Part shown: piece after piece, positions 9,827-19,115 of the stretch
Numbering within the stretch: position 1 is the first letter of the stretch
Layout of the letters: the number at the start of each line of letters is the position of its first letter
Assembly (NCBI GenBank): GCA_005503055.1
Contig: SCOX01000004.1
Coordinates: forward strand, 124,001 to 188,000
Direction: 5' to 3'
DNA: 64,000 nt
From: Lysobacteraceae bacterium P
GTDB lineage: Bacteria; Pseudomonadota; Gammaproteobacteria; Xanthomonadales; Xanthomonadaceae
Program-made: the position numbers and the translations under genes
Notes under the pieces: model-generated
Database searches by the model: none
What the model saw: the letters and a program-made list of their open reading frames with translations, nothing else
What the model was told of the DNA's origin: nothing

Positions 9827-10113
9827 TCGGAACTGGATGGGTTGGAGCTGGATCGGTTTGAACTGGATCGGTTGGAGCTGGATTCGTTGGAATCGGGATC
9901 GTCCGCTCCTCGCACCGTGGCGACGATGGCGACCAGGATCATCACGGCCCACACGATCCAGAGCAGTGCACTGCCGCCGTCGCGCAAGTAGTCGAGCGAC
10001 TGGTCGAGCGAACAGTAGCGATGACGTCCCAAGCGAGCGGTACCGCAAGCGCCGCTCACGTAAAGCGGTGACAGCAGGAGCAGCAGGAAGAACCACGCGA
10101 TCAGGTTGAGCAT
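9823..10113 (-). CDS. Small membrane protein with C-terminal SNxSS repeats
   Basis: A 96-residue protein of unknown function. A hydrophobic helix starts right after the N-terminus (LIAWFFLLLLLSPLYVSG, possibly an uncleaved signal anchor). A second helix follows (ALLWIVWAVMILVAIVATV). The tail carries four 5-residue repeats (SNESS, SNRSS, SNRSS, SNPSS) encoded by 15-bp DNA repeats. The start ATG has AGGGG upstream on the minus strand. The gene runs convergently into radA, and both TAG stops are read from one CTAG palindrome (9823-9826). Confidence 0.6.
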   Translation of the reverse strand: MLNLIAWFFLLLLLSPLYVSGACGTARLGRHRYCSLDQSLDYLRDGGSALLWIVWAVMILVAIVATVRGADDPDSNESSSNRSSSNRSSSNPSSSD

Positions 10114-10130
10114 GCCGTTCCCCTAGGGAG

Positions 10131-10574
10131 TCAGGCCTTGATGGCGCCGCCGAAGGCGAGTCGTTCCGCCAATGCATCGCCCGCTAGCGCTGCATGCATG
10201 CGTGCTTCGTCGATTGGTCGCACGACCCATTGCGGCGGCGCTTCACGAGCGTGTGTGTCGACCATGCAGATCGCAAGAAAGTAGCTCGGCCCCGGGCCGA
10301 CGGCATACCAGAACGCATCCCAATGCGCCGCCCCGCGTGCGGCATAGTGGGGCACCTCGTTTCCGGGCTGGTACGCGATCTTCGCCACCGTGAGCGCGTC
10401 GCCATGCACGCGACCTGCGGGAGTGTCGAACGAGAGGGCGTCGAATGACGCCTGCAACGCGGCCTTCTTGCGCTGCACCGTGCGCCGGTTGCGCGCGACG
10501 GCGAGCAGGACCAGGGTGACCGAAACGGTCACGCAGGCGAGCCACAGCAGCACGAGCCAGAGACCGTCGGTCAT
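10131..10574 (-). CDS. Hypothetical single-pass membrane protein
   Basis: A 147-residue protein when started at the ATG of MTDGLWLVLLWLAC. One N-terminal membrane helix (about residues 4-25) is followed by a basic stretch (RNRRTVQRKKAALQ), giving an N-out/C-in topology. A soluble cytoplasmic domain of about 110 residues follows, with no recognised motif. It lies between the small SNxSS-repeat membrane protein and purU, all on the minus strand. No function is assigned. Confidence 0.6.
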   Translation of the reverse strand: MTDGLWLVLLWLACVTVSVTLVLLAVARNRRTVQRKKAALQASFDALSFDTPAGRVHGDALTVAKIAYQPGNEVPHYAARGAAHWDAFWYAVGPGPSYFLAICMVDTHAREAPPQWVVRPIDEARMHAALAGDALAERLAFGGAIKA

Positions 10575-10612
10575 TCGCGCACGATACACAAACGCGTGCG
10601 TTCGAGGCAGAT

Positions 10613-11464
10613 TCACACCGCGAACACCACCGTCCGGTGCCCGTTGAGCAGGATGCGGTCGTCCAGCCAATAGCGCAGAGCCTGTGCGAGAACGCGGCGT
10701 TCGATGTCGCGACCGATGCGGACCAGGTCGTTGGGCGTGTCGTGATGACTCACGCGCTGCGTGTCCTGTTCGATGATCGGACCTTCGTCCAGATCTGCGG
10801 TGACGAAATGCGCGGTGGCGCCGATCAGCTTCACGCCGCGCGCGTGGGCCTGGTGGTACGGCCGCGCCCCCTTGAATCCCGGCAGGAACGAGTGGTGGAT
10901 GTTGATGCAGCGGCCGGCGAGTTTCGCCACCAGTTCCGACGACAGCACCTGCATGTAGCGTGCGAGCACGACCAGCTCGGTGCCGCTCTGCTCGATCAGT
11001 GCGTCCAATGCGGCTTCCTGTTCGGACTTGCGGCCTTTCTCGACGGCGAGGTAGTGGAACGGAATGCCGTCGAAGTCGAGATGGCGGTAGGTTTCGCGCG
11101 GATGGTTGGCGACGACCGCGGTGATCTCCATCGGCAGCTCACCGATACGCCAGCGGTAGAGCACATCGGCAAGACAATGATCGAACCGGGAAGCGAGCAG
11201 CATCACCCGACGCGGAACGCTGCGGTCGCGCAGCGACCACTCCATTCCGAAGGCGTCGGCGAGAGTGCGGAAACCCTCGCGCACCCCGTCTATGGCGTCC
11301 GGCGCGAGCGCGAACACCGTGCGCATGAAGAAGCGATCGGTTTCCAGGTCGTTGTACTGCTGGGCATCGAGGATGTTGCCGTCGAAACGCAGCAGATGGC
11401 CGGTCACGGCGTTGACGATGCCGGGACGGTCTGGGCAGGAGAGGGTGAGAACGTAGTGGGGCAT
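10613..11464 (-). CDS. purU: Formyltetrahydrofolate deformylase
   Basis: A 283-residue PurU that hydrolyses 10-formyl-THF to THF and formate, balancing one-carbon pools and supplying formate for purine synthesis. The N-terminal ACT domain ([17 protein letters not shown]) is followed by a formyltransferase-fold domain. The catalytic region has NHP (in VVANHPRE), [18 protein letters not shown] and the late ADLDEGPII segment. ATG 11464 begins the typical MPHYVLTL start; a TTG three codons upstream is less likely. The length matches the family. Confidence 0.94.
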   Translation of the reverse strand: MPHYVLTLSCPDRPGIVNAVTGHLLRFDGNILDAQQYNDLETDRFFMRTVFALAPDAIDGVREGFRTLADAFGMEWSLRDRSVPRRVMLLASRFDHCLADVLYRWRIGELPMEITAVVANHPRETYRHLDFDGIPFHYLAVEKGRKSEQEAALDALIEQSGTELVVLARYMQVLSSELVAKLAGRCINIHHSFLPGFKGARPYHQAHARGVKLIGATAHFVTADLDEGPIIEQDTQRVSHHDTPNDLVRIGRDIERRVLAQALRYWLDDRILLNGHRTVVFAV

Positions 11465-11565
11465 CGTGGCCAAGGCGCGATCCGATGCCGGTTACAACGC
11501 AATGCGCGCGCGGCGCCGGCCTGCAGCGAAGAGGGCCGGTTTCCCGGCCCTTCGTGATGCCTTGC

Positions 11566-13158
11566 TTAGTGACCGCCCGCCGCGGCCGCGCCGCCGCCGA
11601 CCTTCGCCGCGAACGGTGGTTTGGCGAACCACACGAACACGATCACCACCAGGAACAGGATGCCGAGCAGGTGGAAGATCTCGTTGAAGCCGATCTGCGC
11701 GGCCTGCTGCGAGATCATCTGGTTCAGTGCAAGCGCGCCTCGCTGCGTGTCGCCCTGGCCCAGTGCGGCGACGGTTTGCTGCATCGCCGGGTCGTAGGCG
11801 CCGATGTTTTCGGTCAGGCGCGCGTGGTGGATGGTGCTGCGCTGGTTCCATGCCCAGGTCGTGAGCGATGCCGCGAAGCTGCCGCCCAGCGTGCGCACGA
11901 ATGTCGCCAGGCCCGAGCCCGCGGCGATTTCATGCGGCTCCAGATCCGACAGCAGGATGGTCAGCACCGGCATGAAGAACAACGCCACGCCCAGTCCTTG
12001 CCACAGTTGCACCTCGGCCACGCGCTGGAAATCCACGTCGAGGTTGAAACCGGAACGGTAGAAGCTGGTGCTCGCCATCACCACGAAGGCGAATGTCGCC
12101 AGCATGCGCAGATCGAACTTGGACGCGTACTTGCCCACCAGCGGCGTCAACAGCACCGGCAGGATGCCGATCGGCGCGCTGGCGAAGCCGGCCCAGATCG
12201 GTGTGTAGCCCAGGTTGCGCTGCAGCCACAGCGGCACCAGCAGGCCGACGCTGAAGAAGGCCGAGTAGGCCATCACCATCGCCGCGGTCCCGCTGGCGAA
12301 GTTGCGATGGCGGAACAGACGCAGGTTGACGATGGGATCCTTCTCGGTGAGTTCCCAGATGACGAACACCGCCAGCGCGATCACCGCCACGACCGTCAGC
12401 CACACGATCTTGGTCGAGTTGAACCAGTCCTCGTCGTTGCCAAGGTCGAGCATGATCTGCAGCGCGCCCACGCCCAGCACCAGCGTTGCCAGGCCGATGT
12501 AGTCCATCTTCGGCTTCTCCAGCCGTACCGGCCGGCCCTTGAGCTGCCGTCCGACGACAAAGCTGGCGAAGATGCCGATGGGCACGTTGATGAAGAAGAT
12601 CCACTCCCAACTGTAGTTGTCGGTAATCCAGCCGCCGAGGATCGGACCCGCGATCGGCGCGACCACCGTCACCATCGCCAGCAGCGCGATCGCCTGGCCG
12701 CGTTTGTGCGGTGGATAGATCGAGATCAGCAGCGCCTGCGTGACCGGATACATCGGCCCGCACACGAAACCCTGCAGCGCGCGCGCGGCGACGAGCAGGC
12801 CCATGCTGTTGGCAAGTCCACACAGCAGCGAGGCGATCACGAAGGCGAGCGTCGCCCAGGTGAACAGCTTCACTTCGCCGAAGCGACGCGTCATGAAGCC
12901 GGTAAGCGGCAACGCGATCGCATTGCTCACGGCGAAGGAGGTGATGACCCACGTCGCCTGGTTCGCGCTCGCGCCCAGGTTGCCGGAGATGGTCGGCAGC
13001 GAGACGTTGGCGATGGTGGTGTCGAGCACCTGCATGAACGACGCCAGCGCGAGGCCGACCGTCGTCAATGCCATGTTGGGTGGGCGGAAGGGCTGTGCGG
13101 CCGGCTCCGGCGTGACCGGCAGGCCCATCTCCTCTTCCTGTTGCGCGATGGTGGACAT
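11566..13158 (-). CDS. emrB: DHA2-type MFS multidrug efflux transporter (EmrB-like)
   Basis: A 530-residue, 14-helix major facilitator of the drug:H+ antiporter-2 family. The signature LDTTIANVSLPTI in helix 1 and the motif C-like segment GPILGGWITD are present. It should move hydrophobic drugs from the inner membrane into the HlyD/outer-membrane channel encoded just upstream. The C-terminus is Ala/Gly-rich and cytoplasmic. The gene is the last of the marR efflux operon but is separated from the HlyD gene by 180 bp containing a large inverted repeat, which may lower its expression. Confidence 0.92.
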   Translation of the reverse strand: MSTIAQQEEEMGLPVTPEPAAQPFRPPNMALTTVGLALASFMQVLDTTIANVSLPTISGNLGASANQATWVITSFAVSNAIALPLTGFMTRRFGEVKLFTWATLAFVIASLLCGLANSMGLLVAARALQGFVCGPMYPVTQALLISIYPPHKRGQAIALLAMVTVVAPIAGPILGGWITDNYSWEWIFFINVPIGIFASFVVGRQLKGRPVRLEKPKMDYIGLATLVLGVGALQIMLDLGNDEDWFNSTKIVWLTVVAVIALAVFVIWELTEKDPIVNLRLFRHRNFASGTAAMVMAYSAFFSVGLLVPLWLQRNLGYTPIWAGFASAPIGILPVLLTPLVGKYASKFDLRMLATFAFVVMASTSFYRSGFNLDVDFQRVAEVQLWQGLGVALFFMPVLTILLSDLEPHEIAAGSGLATFVRTLGGSFAASLTTWAWNQRSTIHHARLTENIGAYDPAMQQTVAALGQGDTQRGALALNQMISQQAAQIGFNEIFHLLGILFLVVIVFVWFAKPPFAAKVGGGAAAAGGH

Positions 13159-13210
13159 GGCGAGGGTCTTGGCATGTGCGACGCGCCGCGAGGCGTGCCG
13201 GAGGGAAAGG

Positions 13211-13299
13211 TGCCGTCATTCCCGCCGGAGCGGGATCTTCCAGCGACTATCGGGGGAGGGAGGAGTCGCTGGCGCCCCGCGTCGGCGGGGATGACGGCA
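13211..13299. repeat. Nested inverted-repeat element inside the efflux operon
   Basis: The outer arms are 13211-13226 and 13284-13299 (16 bp, one mismatch, ending ATGACGGCA). The inner arms are CCAGCGACT (13240-13248) and AGTCGCTGG (13264-13272), perfect. The sequence ends of the form CGGGGATGACG recur at about 63.18 kb. It resembles REP/MITE-type intergenic repeats common in Xanthomonadaceae. It lies between the HlyD and MFS genes of one operon. Confidence 0.75.
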
Positions 13300-13338
13300 T
13301 GAAACGTGGTGACGGTCGTTCGCGGCGAACGCGCCCGA

Positions 13339-14529
13339 TCAGCCGTGACGCGTGTCCGGCAGGTTCTCGCGGATCACCTTGTCGATCAGTGCATTCGCGT
13401 CGGCGAGCTGCTTCTCGTAGGCGGCCGTGGCGAACAGCGGCTTGTCGTTCTTGCGCGCGGCGGCGAGCACCGGACCGTTGCGATCGCGCACCGTGACGTC
13501 GGTGTGCATGCTCAGGCCCAGGCGCAACGGATGTTCGGCCAGCTGCTTGCCGTCGATCTCGATGCGTACCGGCACGCGCTGCACGATCTTGATCCAGTTG
13601 CCGCTGGCGTTCTGCGCCGGAAGCAGCGAGAACGCGCTGCCCGTGCCCATACCCAATGCGGCGACCTTGCCGTCGTATTCGACATCGCTGCCGTACAGGT
13701 CGGCGTGCACCTTCACCGGCTGGCCGATGCGCATCTTCGCGAGCTGCGTTTCCTTGAAGTTCGCCTCGATCCACAGCTGTTCCAGCGGGACGATGGTCAT
13801 CAGGTTCACGCCCGGCTGCACGCGCTGGCCCAACTGCACCTGGCGCTTGGCGACGTAGCCCGACACGGGCGCGACGATCGCGGTGCGCTGAAGGTTGAGA
13901 TACGCCTGGCGCAATTGCGAGGCGGCGGCCTCGACCTGTGGCTGGCTGCTCACGGTGGTGGCGTCGACCAGCGCGCGGTTGCGCGACAGGTTGCCGCTGG
14001 ACGCGCGCAGCCCGGCTTCGAGCACGGCCAGTTCGTTGCGTGCGTGGGCAAGCTCTTCGGCCGACACCGCGCCGTTACCGACCAGGCCTTCGCGACGCTT
14101 GAGGTCGGCGCGCGCGCGCGCGACCTGCGCTTCGCGTGCGGCGAGGTCGGCGTTGCCGGCATCGACGGCGCTGTAAAGACCGCGCACCTGGCGCACGGTG
14201 TTGGCGAGATTGGCGACGGCCTGGTCGTAGGCGACGCGCGCGTCGTTCGGATCCAGGTGCACCAGCGGCTCACCGGCTTCGACCTTCATGCCGTCGTCCG
14301 CGTCGATGCTGACCACCGTGCCCTGCGTTTGCGGAACGATGCTGACGACGTTGCCTTGCACGTAGGCGTCGTCGGTCTCTTCATGGAATCGGGCGACGAG
14401 CAGATACCACGCCGCCCAGCCGAGGCCGGCGAGGGCCACCACGGCGGCGAGGATCGTCAGCGCCTTCTTGCGCTTGCCATTGGACTGCGGCGCGGCCGCC
14501 TTCGCATTGGGATTGGGTTCGGTGGTCAT
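13339..14529 (-). CDS. emrA: HlyD-family periplasmic adaptor (EmrA-like)
   Basis: A 396-residue membrane fusion protein linking the inner-membrane MFS pump to the outer-membrane channel. It has a short cytoplasmic N-terminus, one membrane helix (about residues 25-45), a first lipoyl half at DDAYVQGNVVSIVPQTQGTV, a long alpha-helical hairpin, and a second lipoyl/beta-barrel part with APVSGYVAKRQVQLGQRV. ATG 14529 overlaps the stop of the upstream lipoprotein gene (ATGA). The longer open frame upstream only overlaps that gene. Confidence 0.93.
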   Translation of the reverse strand: MTTEPNPNAKAAAPQSNGKRKKALTILAAVVALAGLGWAAWYLLVARFHEETDDAYVQGNVVSIVPQTQGTVVSIDADDGMKVEAGEPLVHLDPNDARVAYDQAVANLANTVRQVRGLYSAVDAGNADLAAREAQVARARADLKRREGLVGNGAVSAEELAHARNELAVLEAGLRASSGNLSRNRALVDATTVSSQPQVEAAASQLRQAYLNLQRTAIVAPVSGYVAKRQVQLGQRVQPGVNLMTIVPLEQLWIEANFKETQLAKMRIGQPVKVHADLYGSDVEYDGKVAALGMGTGSAFSLLPAQNASGNWIKIVQRVPVRIEIDGKQLAEHPLRLGLSMHTDVTVRDRNGPVLAAARKNDKPLFATAAYEKQLADANALIDKVIRENLPDTRHG

Positions 14530-16034
14530 GGCGTGGAGGCCTTGGCGATGTCGGATTCGGAGTTCGGAGCGGGAGTGGGCAGGACCAGGCCGCCGCCGAG
14601 CGCGCGGTCGAGGTCGACGGAGGCGGCGAGTCGTTGCGCCCGCAGCACCGTCAGTTGACGGTCGCTTTCCAGCAGCGGACGCTGCGCGGCGAGCACATCG
14701 AGTTGCGTGCCCAGGCCGGCCTTGTAGCGCGAGGTCGCGATGTCCCATGCGGACTGCGCGGAGTCGCGGGCCTGCGTGGCCGAGACGATCTGCGCATCGA
14801 GCGAGCGTGCCGAATGCACCGCGTCGGCGACTTCGCGCAGCGCGCCGATCAGCGACTGGTTGTAGTTGGCGACGGCAAGGTCGTAGCTGGCATCGCTGCT
14901 CGCCAAGTTGTTGCGCAGGCGGCCGCCGTCGAAGATCGGCAGGCTGATCGCCGGGCCGCCCTGCAGCAGCAGCGCATCGCTGCTGAACAGATCGCCCAGG
15001 TTGCCGGCGGCGAGGCCGGCCAGCGCGCTCAGGTTGATGGTCGGGTAGAACGCGGCCTTGCTCGCCTTGATGCCGTGCTGCGCAGCTTCCACGCGCCAAC
15101 GCGCGGCGACGACGTCGGGACGATGGCCGAGCAGCTCGCTCGGCAACACCGACGGCAATTGCGGCGTTGCTGCCTTCAGCACGGTCGGGCGTGCGACATC
15201 GCGGCCGCGGTCCGGGCCCTTGCCGAGCAGCGCAGCGATCGCGTTGCGGGTGGTTTCGACTTCGTGCTCGCTGGCCTGGATCTGCTGCTGTGCGCTGGCG
15301 ACGGCGCTTTCGGCTTGGCGGATCTGCAATTGGTTGTCCAGGCCGGCAGCGACGCGCTGGCGGCCCAGTTCGAGCAGGCGACTGGCGCGATCGTGATCGG
15401 CCTTCGCAACGTCATTGGCATCGAAGGCCTGCGCCAACGCCACATAGGCGCGGGCGATGTTCGACGACAGGGTCAGCCGTGCGGCCTGCGCGTCGACTTC
15501 CGCCGCACGCGCCTGGCCGAGCGCGGCCTGCCATTTGGCTTTCTCGCCGCCCCACAGGTCGAACGTGTACTTGAAGCTCAGGCTCAGCAGGCCGACGCCC
15601 TGGTAGGAACCGCCGAAGGGTTCGGGCGCGACGGTTTCGGGAATCTGCACGCCGGAGTACTGCGCGCTGGCGCCCAGCGTCGGCTTGCGTGCGGCGTCGG
15701 CGAGACCGGCCTGCGCGATGGCCTGGCGCACGCGCGCGTCGGCGGCGTCCAGGCCCGGAGTGCCTTGCAGGGCTTCATCGATCAGGCCGTTGAGCTGCGC
15801 GTCGCCGAGCGAGGTCCACCAGTCCTGTGCCGGGAACGCGGCATCGGAAACGGCGACCTCGGCGAGAGAACGCTGCGTCTGCAGGCTGTCGGCTTCGAGC
15901 GGACGGCCTTCCGGCACGAGGCCGCGCGAGCTGGCACAACCGGCGAGGACCAGCGCGATCGTCAGCGCCGACAGCGCGCTCTTCAGGGGCACGGGCTTCA
16001 GCCCGCGAGGCGGGCGGGGAAGGGTATGGGCCAT
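14526..16034 (-). CDS. Outer-membrane efflux lipoprotein (TolC/NodT family)
   Basis: A 502-residue RND/MFS-type outer-membrane factor. The signal peptide ends in the lipobox LVLAGC, so Cys33 should be lipidated. The mature protein has the two OEP repeats with long coiled-coil helices and the typical PSVLPSELLGHRPDVVAARWR segment. It forms the periplasmic/outer-membrane duct for the EmrAB-like pump. The start ATG 16034 is 2 bp after the marR stop, and its own stop overlaps emrA. It may be misnamed TolC in databases; the NodT-type lipobox argues for an OprM-like protein. Confidence 0.93.
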   Translation of the reverse strand: MAHTLPRPPRGLKPVPLKSALSALTIALVLAGCASSRGLVPEGRPLEADSLQTQRSLAEVAVSDAAFPAQDWWTSLGDAQLNGLIDEALQGTPGLDAADARVRQAIAQAGLADAARKPTLGASAQYSGVQIPETVAPEPFGGSYQGVGLLSLSFKYTFDLWGGEKAKWQAALGQARAAEVDAQAARLTLSSNIARAYVALAQAFDANDVAKADHDRASRLLELGRQRVAAGLDNQLQIRQAESAVASAQQQIQASEHEVETTRNAIAALLGKGPDRGRDVARPTVLKAATPQLPSVLPSELLGHRPDVVAARWRVEAAQHGIKASKAAFYPTINLSALAGLAAGNLGDLFSSDALLLQGGPAISLPIFDGGRLRNNLASSDASYDLAVANYNQSLIGALREVADAVHSARSLDAQIVSATQARDSAQSAWDIATSRYKAGLGTQLDVLAAQRPLLESDRQLTVLRAQRLAASVDLDRALGGGLVLPTPAPNSESDIAKASTP

Positions 16035-16036
16035 GG

Positions 16037-16495
16037 TCAGGAGTCGGAGAAGGAAAGGTTGTCGCGCACCTGCTCGAGCAAGCGGGTGAGCTGCTCGCGC
16101 TCGGCGTCGCTCATGCCGTGCATCGCGCGCTCGCGCACGCGTTGACCGCACTGGTTCACGTCCTGCCACATCGCCAGGCCGGTTTCGGTCAGGTTGATGT
16201 TCAGGGCGCGGCGGTCGGCCGGATCGGCCACGCGGGCGACGAGGCCTCGGGCTTCGAGCTTGTCGAGCAGGCGGGTCATCGCGCCGGGGTTGAGCTCGGC
16301 GGCGCGGGCCAGATCGGTGACGCCGTGCGGGCCGTCGGACAGCTTCTTCAGCGCGATGTACTGGCTGAACGTGAGCTCATGGCCGGCGGTCGCCAGCTCG
16401 TGTTCCATGCGCGCCCACATGGCGTCGCGGACCTGCCGGAACAGCAGGCCCAGCGTCGAACCGCTGCAGGCGACGGGGCGGGGGGAGGAGGACAT
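16037..16495 (-). CDS. MarR-family transcriptional regulator
   Basis: A 152-residue winged-helix repressor. The recognition region LTFSQYIALKKL...GVTDLARAAELNPGAMTRLLDKLEARGLV and the wing DRRALNINLTETG are typical of MarR. I prefer ATG 16495 over the upstream start at 16522, because the latter would overlap a perfect palindrome that looks like its operator. It is the first gene of the operon with the outer-membrane lipoprotein and the HlyD and MFS genes (gaps or overlaps of a few bases), so it is probably an autorepressor released by pump substrates. Confidence 0.92.
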   Translation of the reverse strand: MSSSPRPVACSGSTLGLLFRQVRDAMWARMEHELATAGHELTFSQYIALKKLSDGPHGVTDLARAAELNPGAMTRLLDKLEARGLVARVADPADRRALNINLTETGLAMWQDVNQCGQRVRERAMHGMSDAEREQLTRLLEQVRDNLSFSDS

Positions 16496-16519
16496 GGCCG
16501 CGAATGTTCTTCGCCCGGG

Positions 16520-16543
16520 CAATATTTGTCAATGCAAATATTG
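16520..16543. promoter_or_regulatory. Palindromic MarR operator
   Basis: CAATATTTG (16520-16528) and CAAATATTG (16535-16543) are perfect 9-bp arms separated by TCAATG. This AT-rich island in very GC-rich DNA ends 24 bp before the marR start. MarR dimers bind such palindromes; autoregulation of the efflux operon is the likely role. Confidence 0.75.
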
Positions 16544-16596
16544 TTTCAGCAATGGAAATCCGCGGCATCACACATGGGACAACGGCTGAATGGGGT

Positions 16597-17388
16597 TCAG
16601 GCGGGGCGGCGCAGGACCAGTTCGAGGACGAACTTGCTGCCGAAGAAGGCCAGGATCAGCAGCGCCATCGCGGCCAGGGTCCAGCGGACGGCGGTGGCGC
16701 CGCGCCAGCCGTAGCGCCACCGGCCCAGCAGCAGGCCGCCGAAGAGCAGCCACGAGAGCACGCTCAGCACGGTCTTGTGGACCAGATGCTGGGCGAACAG
16801 GTTCTCCACGAACAGCAGCCCGGTCAGCAAGGTGGCGGTGAGCAGGGCGAAGCCGACCGCGATGGTCCGGAACAGCAACGTTTCCAGCTCGACCAGCGGC
16901 GGCAGCGCGCGCAGCCACGAGTGGAATTCGCGCCGGCGCAAGGCCCGCTCCTGTGCCCACGACATCACCGCAAGCAGCGCGGCGATCGCCAGCGTCGCGT
17001 AGGCCAGCAGCGCCAGCCACGCGTGAAGCTGCAAGCGCCAGTCGAGCCGTTCGCCCAGCAGGTGGCCGTGGTGGTGGTAACCGAGCAGGGCGAGTGCGGC
17101 GATCGGGAACACGACCACACCCAGCGCCGCCATCCGGCCGCCGGCGCCCACCAGGGTGGTCAGGGCGGCCATGCCCAGGCCGACCAGCGACAACGCCGCG
17201 TAGAAGTGCATGTCCGCACCGCCACTGGCCCGCCATGCGATCAGGTGGGCAAGCGCATGCAATGCCACGCCACCTACGGCGGGGACCAGCCACAGGCGCG
17301 ACGGGCGACTCCGGTCCTGCCGTACTCCGCCGATGAGCAGGGCGGTCGCGACCAGATACAGGACGATGGCGATGAGAACGATTGTCAT
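16597..17388 (-). CDS. ypjD: CcsA/YpjD-like inner-membrane protein
   Basis: A 263-residue polytopic protein with about eight membrane helices, related to the cytochrome c assembly protein CcsA family (the YpjD subgroup found beside ffh in many gammaproteobacteria). Conserved-looking features include HALAH, the HAWLALLAY segment and ENLFAQHLVHKTVLSVLSW. The WWD haem motif of true CcsA/CcmC is not seen. Its role is unclear; YpjD relatives have been linked to membrane/metal phenotypes. It is divergent from ffh. Confidence 0.8.
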   Translation of the reverse strand: MTIVLIAIVLYLVATALLIGGVRQDRSRPSRLWLVPAVGGVALHALAHLIAWRASGGADMHFYAALSLVGLGMAALTTLVGAGGRMAALGVVVFPIAALALLGYHHHGHLLGERLDWRLQLHAWLALLAYATLAIAALLAVMSWAQERALRRREFHSWLRALPPLVELETLLFRTIAVGFALLTATLLTGLLFVENLFAQHLVHKTVLSVLSWLLFGGLLLGRWRYGWRGATAVRWTLAAMALLILAFFGSKFVLELVLRRPA

Positions 17389-17473
17389 CGCCGCAGTGTC
17401 GCACAGCCGCGAGACTAACCGCAGCGGGTCATGTGCGCGGTGGGACGCAGTGGGGGTGCAGTGTCCGGGGGGC

Positions 17474-17479
17474 TATACT
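17474..17479 (+). promoter_or_regulatory. Candidate -10 box of ffh
   Basis: TATACT in the context GGCTATACTTCGC lies 39 bp before the ffh ATG. The same context occurs before ribF. No clear -35 is visible. Confidence 0.45.
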
Positions 17480-17518
17480 TCGCGCCCCGTTTTCTGCTTC
17501 CACCCAGGTGGCGCCCGA

Positions 17519-18886
17519 ATGTTCGAATCCCTGACCCAGCGCCTGTCCGGCACCATCGAGCGCCTGCGCGGCCGCGGCCGCTTGAGCGAGGAGAACATCC
17601 GCGAGTCGTTGCGCGAGGTGCGCATCGCGCTGCTGGAGGCCGACGTCGCCCTGCCGGTCGTGCAGGCGCTGATCGAGCGCATCAAGGTGCGCGCGGTCGG
17701 CCAGGAAGTGCTGAAGTCGCTGACGCCCGGGCAGGCCCTCATCAAGGTCGTGCGCGACGAGATGACGGCGGTGATGGGCTCGCAGGCCGCCGATCTCAAC
17801 CTCAACGTCCCGGCGCCCGCCGTCATCCTGATGGCCGGCCTGCAGGGCGCGGGCAAGACGACGACCGTCGCAAAGCTCGCCAAGCACCTGAAGGAAAAGC
17901 GCAAGAAGAAGGTGATGGTGGTGTCGGCCGACGTCTACCGTCCGGCCGCGATCGAGCAGCTCAAGACGCTGGCGCAGCAGGTGGACGTGCTGTTCTTCCC
18001 GTCCAGCGCCGACCAGAAGCCCGAAGCCATCGTCAAGGCGGCCATCGACGATGCCCGCAAGTCCTTCGTCGACGTGCTGCTGGTCGACACCGCCGGCCGT
18101 ACCAGCATCGACGAAGCGATGATGGCCGAGATCAAGGCGCTGCACGCCGCGGTCAATCCGGTGGAGACGCTGTTCGTCGTCGATTCCATGACCGGCCAGG
18201 ATGCCGCCGTCACCGCCAAGCATTTCGGCGAAGCGCTGCCGCTGACCGGCGTGGTGCTGACCAAGACCGACGGCGACGCACGTGGCGGCGCCGCGTTGTC
18301 GGTGCGCTACATCACCCAGCGCCCGATCAAGTTCATCGGCGTGGGCGAGAAGCCCGACGGCCTGGACGTCTTCCATCCCGATCGTATCGCCAGCCGCATC
18401 CTCGACATGGGCGACGTGCTTTCGCTGGTCGAGCAGGTCGAACAGCAGGTCGACAAGGACAAGGCGCAGAAGCTCGCCGAGAAGGTCGCCAAGGGCAAGA
18501 AGTTCGACCTGAACGACATGAAGGACCAGCTCGAGCAGATGCAGAACATGGGCGGCCTGCACGGCCTCATGGACAAGTTGCCGGGCATGGGACAGATCCC
18601 CGACTCGGTGAAGAGCCAGGTCACCGGCAAGGAAGTGCCGCGCATGGTCGCGATCATCAATTCGATGACCAAGAAGGAGCGCCGCAACCCGGGGCTTCTG
18701 AATGGGTCGCGCCGCGCCCGCATCGCCAAGGGCGCGGGCCTGACCCCGGCCGACGTCAACAAGCTGATGAAGCAGTTCCAGCAGATGGAAAAGATGATGT
18801 CCAAGCTGTCGGGCGGCGGCATGAAGGGCCTGATGCGCGGCATGAAGGGCATGATGGGCGCCCGCGGCGGCATGCCGTTCCGCTGA
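17519..18886 (+). CDS. ffh: Signal recognition particle protein Ffh
   Basis: A 455-residue SRP54 GTPase that, with 4.5S RNA, delivers ribosomes making membrane proteins to FtsY. It has the N domain helical bundle, P-loop [15 protein letters not shown], the [10 protein letters not shown] guanine-specificity loop, and a Met-rich M domain at the C-terminus ([24 protein letters not shown]) that binds RNA and signal sequences. The start at ATG 17519 gives the usual [11 protein letters not shown] family-length, intact gene. Confidence 0.97.
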   Translation: MFESLTQRLSGTIERLRGRGRLSEENIRESLREVRIALLEADVALPVVQALIERIKVRAVGQEVLKSLTPGQALIKVVRDEMTAVMGSQAADLNLNVPAPAVILMAGLQGAGKTTTVAKLAKHLKEKRKKKVMVVSADVYRPAAIEQLKTLAQQVDVLFFPSSADQKPEAIVKAAIDDARKSFVDVLLVDTAGRTSIDEAMMAEIKALHAAVNPVETLFVVDSMTGQDAAVTAKHFGEALPLTGVVLTKTDGDARGGAALSVRYITQRPIKFIGVGEKPDGLDVFHPDRIASRILDMGDVLSLVEQVEQQVDKDKAQKLAEKVAKGKKFDLNDMKDQLEQMQNMGGLHGLMDKLPGMGQIPDSVKSQVTGKEVPRMVAIINSMTKKERRNPGLLNGSRRARIAKGAGLTPADVNKLMKQFQQMEKMMSKLSGGGMKGLMRGMKGMMGARGGMPFR

Positions 18887-19056
18887 GTTTCCGGGTGGCC
18901 GGAACTCCCCCAGAGGTTGCTGCGCAACCCTGGGCCCCGCGGCGCGCTTCCACACTCCCAGTCCCGCCTTGGGCGCGAATCACCCCATAACTGAGGGGGC
19001 TGGCCGCCGGCCCGGCATGCGGGATCTGTGGGGTTTCCCCACCCCGATCAATGGCT

Positions 19057-19062
19057 TATACT
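19057..19062 (+). promoter_or_regulatory. Candidate -10 box of the rpsP operon
   Basis: TATACT in GGCTTATACTTGCGGGC lies 53 bp before rpsP. The 229-bp gap after ffh has no other clear element, so this is the likely ribosomal-protein operon promoter. Confidence 0.5.
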
Positions 19063-19115
19063 TGCGGGCTTACCCTGCCATTCCGGCAGCTGGGCAACAC
19101 AGGAACTACCGAACC

